A stretch of DNA of 49,938 nucleotides from Clostridia bacterium (GCA_017398585.1 JAFQFS010000103.1:1-49938), one strand, 5' to 3'; counted from the stretch's first letter, positions 17,134 through 25,495 are shown. Numbers and translations are program-made. Notes: generated by a model from the sequence alone, not told the origin.

Positions 17134-18134
17134 TGCAGGAGAGCGGCGTCGGGAGTGAAGCCGTAGAAGGTTTCGTAGAAGGAGGTCGCGTCAGCTGTGA
17201 AGGTTTCCGCGGAGTAGAGATCGGGATGGAGAACAGAGGTCAGCCACATCGCGCCGAGGATACCGGACGGAATGGGGGAGTCCCATTCTTCGATTCCGGA
17301 CGGCATGGTATAGACCGCGCCGTTCTGAACAGCGGTGAGTGCGGACAGCTGCGTGTCGCCGGTGATATCGGCGGCGGTATAGTCCGCGCCGGAGGGGATG
17401 ACGATCACGTCGGGGTTATACGCGAGAATGGTTTCGTAGGAAACCTCAGTCCAGTAGTCGCCTTCAAGGTCTGCACCGGCATTGACGCCGCCCGCGAGGG
17501 CGATGAGGGAACTCTGGTACATGTCCGCCGGAGCGGTGGTGAGGTAGGAGGAATTGCCGCCCATGTAGACGGTGGGAGCGTCGGCCCCGGCAGTGAGGGC
17601 ATCGAGGGCGGTCATCTGTGCGTCGTAGTAGGCGATCAGTTCGTCTGCCTTGCCGGAGACGCCGCAGGCGTCGCCGATGAGGGAGAGCATGCCGCAGAGG
17701 TCTTCGTGATTTTCAGGATTGACGAGGAGGACGTCAAATCCGAGTCCGGTGAGGGTTTCGGCGGATTCCGCGAGCTTCTGAGGCATGATAACGAGATCGG
17801 GATCGAGAGACGCGATGAGCTCAACGTTCGATTCCTTCATCGTGCCGACGGCGGGAAGTTCCAGAAATTCCGGTGCGCTGAGCGCGTAGATCGGGCGGGT
17901 ATCGGCTTTGTTCTCGATCCCGACGAGGTTGTCGGACAGTCCGAGTGCCATCACGGCATACGAGGAAACGTAGTAACAGCTGACGATTTTTTCGGCCGGT
18001 GCGTCGAGCGTGACGGTACGCCCGGTCTGGTCGGTCAGCGTGACAGGACCGGCGGGGGTGTTGTTGCCGGAACATGCGGATGCGGAAAGCAGCAGGGGCA
18101 GCAGAAGTGCTGCTGCGGTAAGACGTTTTTTCAT
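17130..18134 (-). CDS. Lipoprotein substrate-binding protein of FecCD-type importer (MolA-like)
   Basis: A 334-residue lipoprotein. The signal peptide ends at lipobox LSASAC with the lipidated Cys at 21. The mature part has the TroA-like helical-backbone fold: LTDQTGRTVTLDAPAEKIV, then DLVIMPQ in lobe 1 and NPDVIVIPSG in lobe 2. The WDSPIPSGILGAMWL segment resembles MolA-type molybdate/tungstate binders and some siderophore binders. As first gene of an operon whose later genes encode a molybdenum hydroxylase, oxyanion uptake is the best guess. It follows a strong promoter at 18192-18220; the ribosome site is weak (AAAGAGA). Confidence 0.85.
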   Translation of the reverse strand: MKKRLTAAALLLPLLLSASACSGNNTPAGPVTLTDQTGRTVTLDAPAEKIVSCYYVSSYAVMALGLSDNLVGIENKADTRPIYALSAPEFLELPAVGTMKESNVELIASLDPDLVIMPQKLAESAETLTGLGFDVLLVNPENHEDLCGMLSLIGDACGVSGKADELIAYYDAQMTALDALTAGADAPTVYMGGNSSYLTTAPADMYQSSLIALAGGVNAGADLEGDYWTEVSYETILAYNPDVIVIPSGADYTAADITGDTQLSALTAVQNGAVYTMPSGIEEWDSPIPSGILGAMWLTSVLHPDLYSAETFTADATSFYETFYGFTPDAALLQ

Positions 18135-18191
18135 GATGTCGGTTCTCTTTCGGTTGGTGTGGGGACAAATTTACAGTTTTTATAATAACTT

Positions 18192-18220
18192 ATAATAACA
18201 CATCGCGGCGGATTTGTCAA
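18192..18220 (-). promoter_or_regulatory. Promoter of the seven-gene transporter-molybdenum hydroxylase operon
   Basis: Minus strand TTGACA (18215-18220), 17-bp spacer, TATTAT (18192-18197). The leader is about 55 nt, too short for a known Moco riboswitch. Confidence 0.8.
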
Positions 18221-18246
18221 ACGGTCCGCATGCACTTCCTCCGACA

Positions 18247-18273
18247 GAAAAAACTCCCGAAGAAACGGGAGTT
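18247..18273 (-). terminator. Terminator of the ECF sigma gene
   Basis: Minus strand AACTCCCG (266-273 end) loops to CGGGAGTT (252-259 end), followed by TTTTTT. It lies directly after the stop codon at 18282. Confidence 0.8.
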
Positions 18274-18281
18274 ATCCGGAA

Positions 18282-19940
18282 TCAGGTTTCGAATACCTTT
18301 GTGAATTCCGTGAGATTTGCGCTGTCCCCGCTGACGGCGAGAACCTCGTATTCCGTTGTGCCGGTGAAGCGTTCGTTGTGCAGATCGATCCGGTAGACCC
18401 AGCGGTTCCCGACGGCGAACGGCATCATGGTTCCGTCGTCCGCGGCCGCATAGTCGTGCAGGATGAGCGCGGAGTGTTCGGGATTGCGGCCGGTGCGTTC
18501 GATCTCCTCGCGGATAATCCCCGCGCCGCGTTTCCAGTATACGGCGGTGCGGATGTCCGAGGACTGCATCACCCATTCTTCGCAGCCCTTCATGATCCCG
18601 CCGTCCCAGGCGACGTCCAGACCCGCGCGGACGAAGGTGAGCGTGTAATCGCCCGTTTCGGAGGTCACGCGGTCGCCCGCCTTCATCGCACAGTCGTGGA
18701 GAAGATGCCCCACCAGTTCGTAATTATAGAACAGACCGCATGCCGCGTAGAACTGCAGATCGAAATTGTACATGTTGAAGCAGCGGTAATCGCCGGAGAG
18801 CAGTTCCGTCCCGCGGCGTTCGTAACCGTAGCCGCCGAAACTGGTGAAGCAGTGGTCGTGATCCGCATCCCGCAGGTCGTCGATCGCACGGATGCCGCCT
18901 TTTGCGATGCCGTGGCGGACGGTGTCCGCCGGTTCGTTTTCCGTCACACGCACGAAATACGCGCGCGCTTCGTCATATTCGCCGCAGTCGTGGAGCGCCT
19001 GCGCAAGGTCGAATTCGAGATCGGCGCGCAGATTTTTCCAGCCGTGCGCATCTGCGAAGGGGAGCAGTTCGTCCCGGATCTTTGTGACCCGTTCCGCGTC
19101 GCCGAGAAAGCGGTATTCCTCCTCACACAGGATGAAAAGCGATTCTTCGTCTCCGAGACGGACCGCGATTTCCTTCATTTCCGCGAGATTCTCCGGCGTT
19201 TTCAGTTCCGGATCGTAAAAATATCCACGGAATTTTGCGCGCAGAAGAAGAGCGTCGCGCTCTTCCGACGCGGCCATCGCTTCAATTTCCGCGATGATGT
19301 TGTCGTATTCCGGGCGGAAGTTTGTCATATCGTGACGGAAATACTTCCGCAGTGCCCGGATTTTTTCGTTGATGGTGCGGACGATTTCGTTGTTGATGTT
19401 GTTTTCTCTGTTCATCCCGTATTCCTTTCTGAGGCGGTTCCGCGCCTCACTGAGCCGCCATTTGACCGTCCCTTCGGATACGCCCGTCCTCGCGGCGATC
19501 TCCTTCACGGAGTAGCCGTCGAAGTAGTGGAGCGTGACCGTTTCGCGGAACGGTGCGGACAGCGTACCGACGGTCATACGGAGGGTTTCCTCCGCGTCGG
19601 AATCCGTTCCGCCTCCCATGTTTTCTCCGATGGTTTCGCATAATTCCTCGAACGAAACGCGGTCGGGGGCGTTCATGACGAGCTTTTTGGCCTTGTTTTT
19701 CGTGATCCGGCAGACCCATGCGCCGAATTTTGACGGTTCGCGCAGGGTGTCGAGCTTCAGCCATGCGGCGATGAACGCATCCTGCACGGCGTCTTCGGCG
19801 TCGGCGGGAGAGGAAACCGTCCGGTATGCGGCGGCGAGCGCCATCCGGTGATAGCGGACGACCAGTTCCTCAAACGCTTCGCAGTCGTCACGGCGTGACG
19901 CCTCGACCAGCCCGGTGTCAGTCATTTCACTGTATCGCAT
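18282..19940 (-). CDS. ECF-type sigma factor with about 377-residue C-terminal extension
   Basis: A 552-residue protein. Residues 1-175 are a complete ECF sigma factor: sigma-2 with DAEDAVQDAFIAAWLKLDTL (48-66) and KFGAWVCRITKNKAKK, then sigma-4 with FRETVTLHYFDGYSVKEIAA and the HTH GVSEGTVKWRLSEARNRL. The remaining 377 residues are unrecognised. They begin with helices (about 180-340) including a TPR-like LAQALHDCGEYDEARAYF, pass a Tyr/Phe-rich stretch (FGGYGYERRG), and end in a beta-rich segment (NRWVYRIDLHNERFTGTTEYEV). No transmembrane segment is seen. Typical ECF factors have 160-200 residues, so the extension may act as a built-in sensor or anti-sigma domain (inference). The start at 19940 has AAAGGAA; an upstream in-frame ATG lies in promoter-like sequence. 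Confidence 0.88.
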   Translation of the reverse strand: MRYSEMTDTGLVEASRRDDCEAFEELVVRYHRMALAAAYRTVSSPADAEDAVQDAFIAAWLKLDTLREPSKFGAWVCRITKNKAKKLVMNAPDRVSFEELCETIGENMGGGTDSDAEETLRMTVGTLSAPFRETVTLHYFDGYSVKEIAARTGVSEGTVKWRLSEARNRLRKEYGMNRENNINNEIVRTINEKIRALRKYFRHDMTNFRPEYDNIIAEIEAMAASEERDALLLRAKFRGYFYDPELKTPENLAEMKEIAVRLGDEESLFILCEEEYRFLGDAERVTKIRDELLPFADAHGWKNLRADLEFDLAQALHDCGEYDEARAYFVRVTENEPADTVRHGIAKGGIRAIDDLRDADHDHCFTSFGGYGYERRGTELLSGDYRCFNMYNFDLQFYAACGLFYNYELVGHLLHDCAMKAGDRVTSETGDYTLTFVRAGLDVAWDGGIMKGCEEWVMQSSDIRTAVYWKRGAGIIREEIERTGRNPEHSALILHDYAAADDGTMMPFAVGNRWVYRIDLHNERFTGTTEYEVLAVSGDSANLTEFTKVFET

Positions 19941-19984
19941 GAGAATTCCTTTCTGCTCTGTTGGTTTGCAGCTGCTGTACATAG

Positions 19985-20008
19985 GAGTCGTTCTGCGGCG
20001 GAAAGGTT
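19985..20008 (-). promoter_or_regulatory. Possible ECF-type promoter for the sigma gene
   Basis: On the minus strand CAACCTTT (about 20002-20009) is followed at about 16 nt from AAC by GACTCCTATGTA. The AAC-N16-G[TA]C layout resembles ECF promoters, and no sigma-A promoter is visible, so autoregulation is possible. Weak evidence. Confidence 0.35.
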
Positions 20009-20034
20009 GGGGGATGAAAAAATTTTTGGAAAAA

Positions 20035-21063
20035 TTACCGAAGAAGTCCGGTGAAATACCGGAACGCAGTCGGGATTGCGTACGTTTCAAGGATCGTTTC
20101 CGCGTCCGCCCACGTCAGCGAGGGATCCTCCGACGCGACGCTGATTTCGTATCCGATCATGTGCCACTCGACGTGGCTGAAGATGTGCTTCGCTGTCCCG
20201 ACGGGACGGATTTCACGGATTTCCGGGGAAAGTCCGAAGTTTTCCACAGCTTCTTTTCCTGTGATATGTCCGGAGACGTTCGGGAATTCCCACATCCCGG
20301 CGAGCATGCCGGAGGTGTCCCGCTTCCGGATGCCGTAACGATCCCCGCAGCGGAGGAGCAGGACGGTTCGTTCCGCGATCCGGCGGGACTTTTTTGCGCT
20401 TTTTACCGGAAAATCGTCCGTGCGTCCCTGAAGGTACGCCTGACAGTGCCCGTGTACCGGACAGTCCGCGCATTTCGGAGCACCGTTCGGGAGACAGACC
20501 GTTTCTCCCAGCTCCATCAGTCCTTCCGTCAGCAGACCCGCTTCCCGTCCGGATGGATAGACCTCACGGAGTCGTTCGCGGACGGCTTTTTTCGTTTTTT
20601 CAAGGGCGATGTCCTCGTCCGACGCGGTGATGCGGCTGACGATGCGCAGGACGTTTCCGTCCACGGCGGGTTCGGGTTGTCCGTACGCGATGGACGCGAC
20701 CGCGCCGGCGGTGTAGTCTCCGATGCCGGGGAGGTTCCGCAGTTCGTCCGCTGTACGAGGAAGTTCGCCTCCGCATTCGTTCACGATCACCTGTGCCGCC
20801 TTCTTGAGATTCCGCGCGCGGCTGTAGTAGCCGAGTCCTTCCCAGAGTTTCATGAGCCGGTCGTCGTCTGCGGCGGCAAGGTCGTATACGGTCGGAAGTT
20901 CGGCGAGAAACCGGCGGTAATAGGGGATGACGGCTTCGATGCGTGTCTGCTGGAGCATGATTTCGGAGATCCAGACGTGGTACGGCGTCGGCGACTCCCG
21001 CCATGGCAGCGGCTTGCGCACCGTTTCGTACCAGCGGATGATGAGGGGGATGATTTCGTTCAC
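20035..21063 (-). CDS. mutY: A/G-specific adenine glycosylase
   Basis: A 342-residue DNA repair enzyme that removes adenine mispaired with 8-oxoguanine. The catalytic Glu lies in WISEIMLQQT (about 34), the helix-hairpin-helix is LPGIGDYTAG (111-120), and the catalytic Asp is in AVDGNV (about 135). The [4Fe-4S] ligands are C190-x7-C198-x2-C201-x5-C207. A C-terminal NUDIX-like domain (ERTVLLLRCGDRYGIRKR onward) reads 8-oxoG. A GTG at 21063 is preferred as start: it has CGAGGAAT at proper spacing, whereas the upstream in-frame ATG at 21096 overlaps the -10 box itself and so cannot be translated from this promoter. Confidence 0.93.
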   Translation of the reverse strand: MNEIIPLIIRWYETVRKPLPWRESPTPYHVWISEIMLQQTRIEAVIPYYRRFLAELPTVYDLAAADDDRLMKLWEGLGYYSRARNLKKAAQVIVNECGGELPRTADELRNLPGIGDYTAGAVASIAYGQPEPAVDGNVLRIVSRITASDEDIALEKTKKAVRERLREVYPSGREAGLLTEGLMELGETVCLPNGAPKCADCPVHGHCQAYLQGRTDDFPVKSAKKSRRIAERTVLLLRCGDRYGIRKRDTSGMLAGMWEFPNVSGHITGKEAVENFGLSPEIREIRPVGTAKHIFSHVEWHMIGYEISVASEDPSLTWADAETILETYAIPTAFRYFTGLLR

Positions 21064-21094
21064 GGTATTCCTCGTTTGAAGTGAAGTTTGCTTC

Positions 21095-21123
21095 ATTATA
21101 GCACGGACGTGCGGAGATTGCAA
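21095..21123 (-). promoter_or_regulatory. mutY promoter
   Basis: Minus strand TTGCAA (21118-21123), 17-bp spacer, TATAAT (21095-21100). It lies back to back with the plus-strand promoter at 21139-21167; the two -35 boxes are 15 bp apart. Confidence 0.8.
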
Positions 21124-21138
21124 GGCGGCTTCCCGCGA

Positions 21139-21167
21139 TTGCATTTTTTGGAGAACTATGGTATAAT
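21139..21167 (+). promoter_or_regulatory. Promoter of the large XRE-type regulator
   Basis: TTGCAT (21139-21144), 17-bp spacer, TATAAT (21162-21167), about 33 bp before the start codon. Confidence 0.78.
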
Positions 21168-21200
21168 CATGGACATCATGAAACGGAAGAGGGATGTATA

Positions 21201-22655
21201 ATGCTGTACAATACCGCAGGATTTGCCGAATATCTGAAACGGATCATGAAGAGCCGCGGGCTTTCCACGGGAGAGCTGGCTGATCTTCTCGGTCTGAAAA
21301 GCAAAACGACCGTCGTCCGCGTCCTGCAGAACAACGCGGGGGAAAAGGCGGTCATGAGTTTCCGGAATCTGCTTGTCAGCAGCAGGGAGCTTGCGCTGAC
21401 CGCGGAGGAAGTGCAGATGCTGGACGATTCGGTCTCCAGTCAGAAGAAAGAGAGTTCGTACAATTTTATTTTCAGCGAACTCTGGGCATTGCTGTACCGC
21501 CGGAAGACTCCGCGCGGGGAAGTACAGCTGATCGGTACGGAGCCCTATGCGACACTGACGGAATTCGGTGACATGCTGCTGCAGATCCCGGTGGAATGCC
21601 GGATCATAAACTGTGGATTTCATTCTCTTGTGGAAGCAGCACTGGAATTTCTGGACAAACACGAGCATCCGGTTTCCGTGTCCCAGTATTTCTTCAATAC
21701 GGACGGGTATCCAAGACGGCTGGTGCAGATGATCGGACGGATTGTGCCCGTTCTGGCGTTCGACAATTACATGGCCTACACCGTCAGTCAGGAGGCAGGG
21801 GAAAGCTGGTTTGATCTGAACGTGATCGCGATCCGCTGCGGTTCCGGTGAGGAGTACGAACTGCTGTTCTGCAGTGAAAAAACGGCGATCCTCACGAAAG
21901 GGGAGGGGCTGTACCGGAAATGGGAGATGTTTCTTGATTCGTTCCGCAAAACGCCCGTCAAGAGCGTGAAGGATCCCGGAACGTACAATCTCATCGGATT
22001 TATGGACCGTTACCGCCGGCTGGAGGAGAAACATGACGTTTACAAATTCCGTCCGGATCTGTGCTTCAACTGCATCCATGTGGATATCATGAAGGAGGCG
22101 CTGGTGGACGGCTGTGAAGCGAACGGCGTACCGCTTTCGAAGGAGACCCTTGCCTCTCTGGTCAGTCTTCAGAGGAAACGTTACAGCAATACCCATTCCA
22201 GTCACCAGACGACTCATCTGATTGTATCGGAAAACGCGATGCGGAAATTCGCGGAAACGGGGTATCTTTCGGACCACATGTACGCCATGCGTGCCTTTAC
22301 TCCGGAGGAACGGATCCGTATTCTGAACGACTGCATCCGGCAGATGGAATCCGGACGCGCGACGGGACTTCACATCCATCTGCTGAACCGCGAGGACGAG
22401 GAGCGCATTTACGCAAACGAGTACCCGATCGAGATGGTCTGCTACGACGGCAGCTGTGTCCAGCTGACCCCCGCGATGACGGACTACAACTTCCAGAAAG
22501 GACATTCTGAAATTTTCATCGGACAGGAATTGTTCCGTAGTCTGTTCGTGGAGTTTTTTATGAACGATCTTATCCAGTACCACACTCATCCGGAAGAAGC
22601 GGCGGCGGAACTGTTCCGCGAACTGGTACGGGGGCTGGAAAACCGTATCGGATAA
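21201..22655 (+). CDS. HTH-type regulator with large unrecognised C-terminal domain
   Basis: A 484-residue cytoplasmic protein. Residues 7-60 form a lambda-repressor-like HTH (FAEYLKRIMKSRGLSTGELA, then GLKSKTTVVRVLQN). The remaining 420 residues are not recognised. They alternate helices and strands with no transmembrane segment, and contain a Cys-His patch (RPDLCFNCIHVDI, about 290) and the His-rich SHQTTHLIV stretch. The size suggests a ligand- or partner-sensing regulator rather than a phage repressor. It has its own promoter, divergent from mutY. The DUF3800 gene follows after 129 bp with its own promoter, so it may be a regulated partner (inference from position only). Confidence 0.7.
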   Translation: MLYNTAGFAEYLKRIMKSRGLSTGELADLLGLKSKTTVVRVLQNNAGEKAVMSFRNLLVSSRELALTAEEVQMLDDSVSSQKKESSYNFIFSELWALLYRRKTPRGEVQLIGTEPYATLTEFGDMLLQIPVECRIINCGFHSLVEAALEFLDKHEHPVSVSQYFFNTDGYPRRLVQMIGRIVPVLAFDNYMAYTVSQEAGESWFDLNVIAIRCGSGEEYELLFCSEKTAILTKGEGLYRKWEMFLDSFRKTPVKSVKDPGTYNLIGFMDRYRRLEEKHDVYKFRPDLCFNCIHVDIMKEALVDGCEANGVPLSKETLASLVSLQRKRYSNTHSSHQTTHLIVSENAMRKFAETGYLSDHMYAMRAFTPEERIRILNDCIRQMESGRATGLHIHLLNREDEERIYANEYPIEMVCYDGSCVQLTPAMTDYNFQKGHSEIFIGQELFRSLFVEFFMNDLIQYHTHPEEAAAELFRELVRGLENRIG

Positions 22656-22717
22656 ACAGAAAATCCGGACAAATGCCGCTTCCTTCTGCCGAATTCGAAA
22701 AAATTCGCGGAGGGACG

Positions 22718-22746
22718 TTGTAATTGGCTTTTGAACATGTTATAAT
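22718..22746 (+). promoter_or_regulatory. Promoter of the DUF3800 gene
   Basis: TTGTAA (22718-22723), 17-bp spacer, TATAAT (22741-22746). Confidence 0.7.
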
Positions 22747-22784
22747 AAACGGAAGCAAAACAATTTTCACGAGGTGAATCCGAC

Positions 22785-23984
22785 ATGGTTCCGAGCTACC
22801 AGATGACGTTTGACGATATGGAGTTTCAGAGTATCGCCGATTCTCAGCCCGGGAGAACGGCTTATATTGACGAATGCGGCAGCTTCGGGTTTGATTTTAC
22901 GACCGAAGGTGCGTCCAAATACTATATTTTATGTGCCGTAATCGTGGAGGACCGGTATCTTCCGCAGCTTCACGAAGAGGTCGAGGAGATCAAGAAAAGC
23001 AACGGATTTGCCAGGACGGAGATGAAATCCTGCAAGATCAGCGACGACGTGAACCGCCGCAACCGGATCATTTCGCAGATCCTTCCGCTCGATTTCCGCG
23101 TGGTTCTGATGATCGCGGACAAGCAGGAGTTTGTGCGGGGAACGCCGCTGACGGAGCACAAGAAATCCTTTATCAAGTACATGCACAAGCGGCTGTACGA
23201 TCTTTTGTACCATGTATATCCGAAACTGAAGATCATCGAGGACGAGGTCGGCACGACGGAATTTCAGGAGTCGTTCAAGCAGTACGTACGGGACAACCGT
23301 CCGCAGTACAATATTCTGAACGAATACGATTTCGACTACTGCAACAGCAAGGACGAGATCCTTGTGCAGCTGGCAGACATTATCGGCGGATCGATCAACC
23401 GTGCGCTGATTGATGAAACCTGCCCGAACTATCTGGAAATGCTGAAAAGCAAGATTCTCATCGAAGACCGGTTCCCGAGCCCCAGAGAACCGTATTTCGG
23501 AGAAGTTTCGTCGGAATACCGGTTCGATCAGGACATCTACGCGCTGGCGGTGAAGTGTGCGCGGGACTACATAGAGAAGTACAGAGAAGACGAGGCACTC
23601 GAAAAGCGGGCGCAGATCGCGTTTCTGTGGCATATTTTATTCCAGGTGCAGAACGTGAATCCGTTCCGGTACATTCCCTCGGATCAGATTTTAAGTGTGC
23701 TGCGGGAATATACGCAGCAGAAGATCACGAAGAATTTCCTTTACCGGAGGGTGGTTGCGCCGCTTCGTGACGAGGGAGTTATTATTGCGAGTTCCGTGAA
23801 CGGGTACAAGATCCCCGTTTCGGTGGATGATATTATCACGTATCTGAATCAGACGCACGCGATTGTATCGCCGATGATGTCGCGGATCGGGGTCTGCCGG
23901 AGGCTGATCCAGCAGCAGACGGGAAATTCGCTCGATATTCTGGATGATCCGGCGTTTCTGAGATATAAGAAGTATTTTGACTGA
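22785..23984 (+). CDS. DUF3800 domain-containing protein
   Basis: A 399-residue protein. AYIDECGSFGF (26-36) and LVQLADIIGGSINRAL (about 198-213) are the two landmark motifs of DUF3800, a family with an RNase H-like fold and conserved acidic residues that suggest nuclease activity. After about residue 285 a winged-helix-like region (ILSVLREYTQQKITKNFLYR, then APLRDEGVIIASSVNGYKIP) may bind nucleic acid or regulate the enzyme. The family is often found in mobile or defence-linked loci, but no phage or plasmid gene is seen here. The ribosome site is GAGGTG. Its function is unproven. Confidence 0.8.
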   Translation: MVPSYQMTFDDMEFQSIADSQPGRTAYIDECGSFGFDFTTEGASKYYILCAVIVEDRYLPQLHEEVEEIKKSNGFARTEMKSCKISDDVNRRNRIISQILPLDFRVVLMIADKQEFVRGTPLTEHKKSFIKYMHKRLYDLLYHVYPKLKIIEDEVGTTEFQESFKQYVRDNRPQYNILNEYDFDYCNSKDEILVQLADIIGGSINRALIDETCPNYLEMLKSKILIEDRFPSPREPYFGEVSSEYRFDQDIYALAVKCARDYIEKYREDEALEKRAQIAFLWHILFQVQNVNPFRYIPSDQILSVLREYTQQKITKNFLYRRVVAPLRDEGVIIASSVNGYKIPVSVDDIITYLNQTHAIVSPMMSRIGVCRRLIQQQTGNSLDILDDPAFLRYKKYFD

Positions 23985-24008
23985 GAGATAGAATACCAAG
24001 TTTATTCT

Positions 24009-24185
24009 CTACTTTTTCTCCTTTATCGAGGAGAAAAAGTAGCAATAAGAGGAACTCCTTGGAAGTCCAGAGAATTTCGCCGTCTGCGGACGGCGACCAC
24101 TGGAGAACCGAAGGTTCTCCCGGAGGAACTTCATTCCTCCGCGGGACAGCTGTCCCTTGACCCTGCGACCTTTCGGGAAAGGTCG
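24009..24185. repeat. Array of six consecutive hairpins
   Basis: Perfect stems follow one another: CTACTTTTTCTCC (24009-24021) with 24030-24042; TCGCCGTC-TGCG-GACGGCGA (24077-24096); GGAGAACC-GAA-GGTTCTCC (24102-24120); CGGAGGAA-CTTCA-TTCCTCCG (24121-24141); GGGACA-GC-TGTCCC (24143-24156); CGACCTTTC-GG-GAAAGGTCG (24166-24185). It fills the 250-bp gap between the DUF3800 and sialidase genes. No gene and no clear sialidase promoter is visible inside. The 10-mer TGACCCTGCG (24158-24167) recurs at 33601-33610. Confidence 0.85.
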
Positions 24186-24234
24186 ATCAAAGCTTTTCAT
24201 CTGACAACGTGCAGCTGAAATTTGGAGGATTATC

Positions 24235-25422
24235 ATGTACGTGAATGACAACCTTTTATTCGCGTCGGGCGGACGTTCCAACTACCGCATCCCGAGCATC
24301 GTTGTGACCGGCGACGGCACAGTCCTTGCCTTCTGCAACGACCGCAAGGATTCCGTCATCGACCATGCCGAAGAAGTCGCGGTCGTCTGTGCCCGCAAAC
24401 TTCCAGACGGCACATGGACGGAGATCCGTACCCTTGCCGGCATCCCCGGCTGGACGTGCATGATCGGCAGCGCGGTTTACGATTCCGTCACCGGCACGGT
24501 TTTCTGCTCCTCCGGACGCAATCCCGTCGCACGCAATGAATTCGGCAAATACACCGACGAAGACCTCGCCGCGATGGAAAAAGAAGCGGAAGAACGTGCC
24601 AAATCCCTCGGTATCTGCCGCGGACCGTTCCTTCTTTCCAGCAGTGACGGCGGCGAAACGTGGACGGAGCGCCCGTTTGTCGTCGAAGGCAGACCCTTTG
24701 TCCGTCCGTACGACGGTGTCGAAGTCACCCTCGGCGGAAGCTGTCACGGATCGGCGCACGGAATTCAGCTCCGTCACGGCGAACACGCGGGACGCCTGCT
24801 CTGTCCCTCGCGCGTTGCTGTCGGACGCTACGATACATGGGACGGACTGCGCACCCGTTCCTACAACAATTCCGTCTACAGCGACGACCACGGTATGACG
24901 TGGAAGGCGAGCGCGCCCGTACAGCCGGCAACTGGAGAGGGAACCCTTATCGAACGCGGCGACGGCACGGTTTTATACAATTCCCGCGCGTATTTCGGCG
25001 ACCAGAAGCGGTATCTCGCGGTCAGCACGGACGGCGGTGAAACCTACGGTGACTTCCGCGCGGACGATTTCCTGATCGAAGAAAAGTCGCTCGGCTGCAA
25101 CGCGTCGTTCCTGCGCATCGAGCGGGACGATCTTCCGGAAGACGCACGGAATCTGCTGCCGGACGGTGCGGATTCCGTGACGGTTTTCGTCAATCCCCGC
25201 TCGGAAAAGCGGAACACCATGACCGCGTGCATCAGCTTCGACAGCGGAGATACATGGGAAAAAACGAAGCTCATCTGGAAAGACGCGTGCGCGTATTCGA
25301 GTCTCGATTATTCGAAAACGGACGGACATTTCTACCTTCTGTACGAACGCGGGGAGGACAATCCCCACGGACACGGCATCGCGGTGCGGGAATTCGACCT
25401 CGAATGGCTTCTTGCGGAATAA
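24235..25422 (+). CDS. Sialidase/BNR-repeat exo-glycosidase (GH33-like)
   Basis: A 395-residue six-bladed propeller enzyme. The N-terminal YRIP motif (17-20) carries the first of the arginines that bind sialic acid carboxylate. Four Asp-box repeats mark the blades: SDGGETW (about 137), SDDHGMTW (about 217), STDGGETY (about 262) and SFDSGDTW (about 335). It would release terminal sialic acids from glycans. There is no signal peptide, unlike most secreted sialidases, so it may act on imported sialyl-oligosaccharides or on a different acid sugar. AGGAGG-like GGAGGATT precedes the start. It ends in a terminator-like hairpin before the radical SAM gene. Confidence 0.87.
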   Translation: MYVNDNLLFASGGRSNYRIPSIVVTGDGTVLAFCNDRKDSVIDHAEEVAVVCARKLPDGTWTEIRTLAGIPGWTCMIGSAVYDSVTGTVFCSSGRNPVARNEFGKYTDEDLAAMEKEAEERAKSLGICRGPFLLSSSDGGETWTERPFVVEGRPFVRPYDGVEVTLGGSCHGSAHGIQLRHGEHAGRLLCPSRVAVGRYDTWDGLRTRSYNNSVYSDDHGMTWKASAPVQPATGEGTLIERGDGTVLYNSRAYFGDQKRYLAVSTDGGETYGDFRADDFLIEEKSLGCNASFLRIERDDLPEDARNLLPDGADSVTVFVNPRSEKRNTMTACISFDSGDTWEKTKLIWKDACAYSSLDYSKTDGHFYLLYERGEDNPHGHGIAVREFDLEWLLAE

Positions 25423-25428
25423 AAAGAG

Positions 25429-25466
25429 TGCCGCAGTTACGAAAAAACGTAACTGCGGCATATTTT
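25429..25466 (+). terminator. Terminator of the sialidase gene
   Basis: A 13-bp stem TGCCGCAGTTACG (25429-25441) with CGTAACTGCGGCA (25448-25460), then TATTTT. Confidence 0.75.
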
Positions 25467-25495
25467 GCATGCGTTTCTTTGAGCAAAGAACGCCC

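Noticed and set aside
15329-18134. Iron-siderophore or B12 uptake as the function of the FecCD transporter
   Set aside because: Not excluded by sequence, but the overlapping operon with a molybdenum hydroxylase makes molybdate/tungstate the better call.
24009-24185. CRISPR array
   Set aside because: The hairpins differ in sequence and size; no direct repeats with regular spacers and no cas genes.
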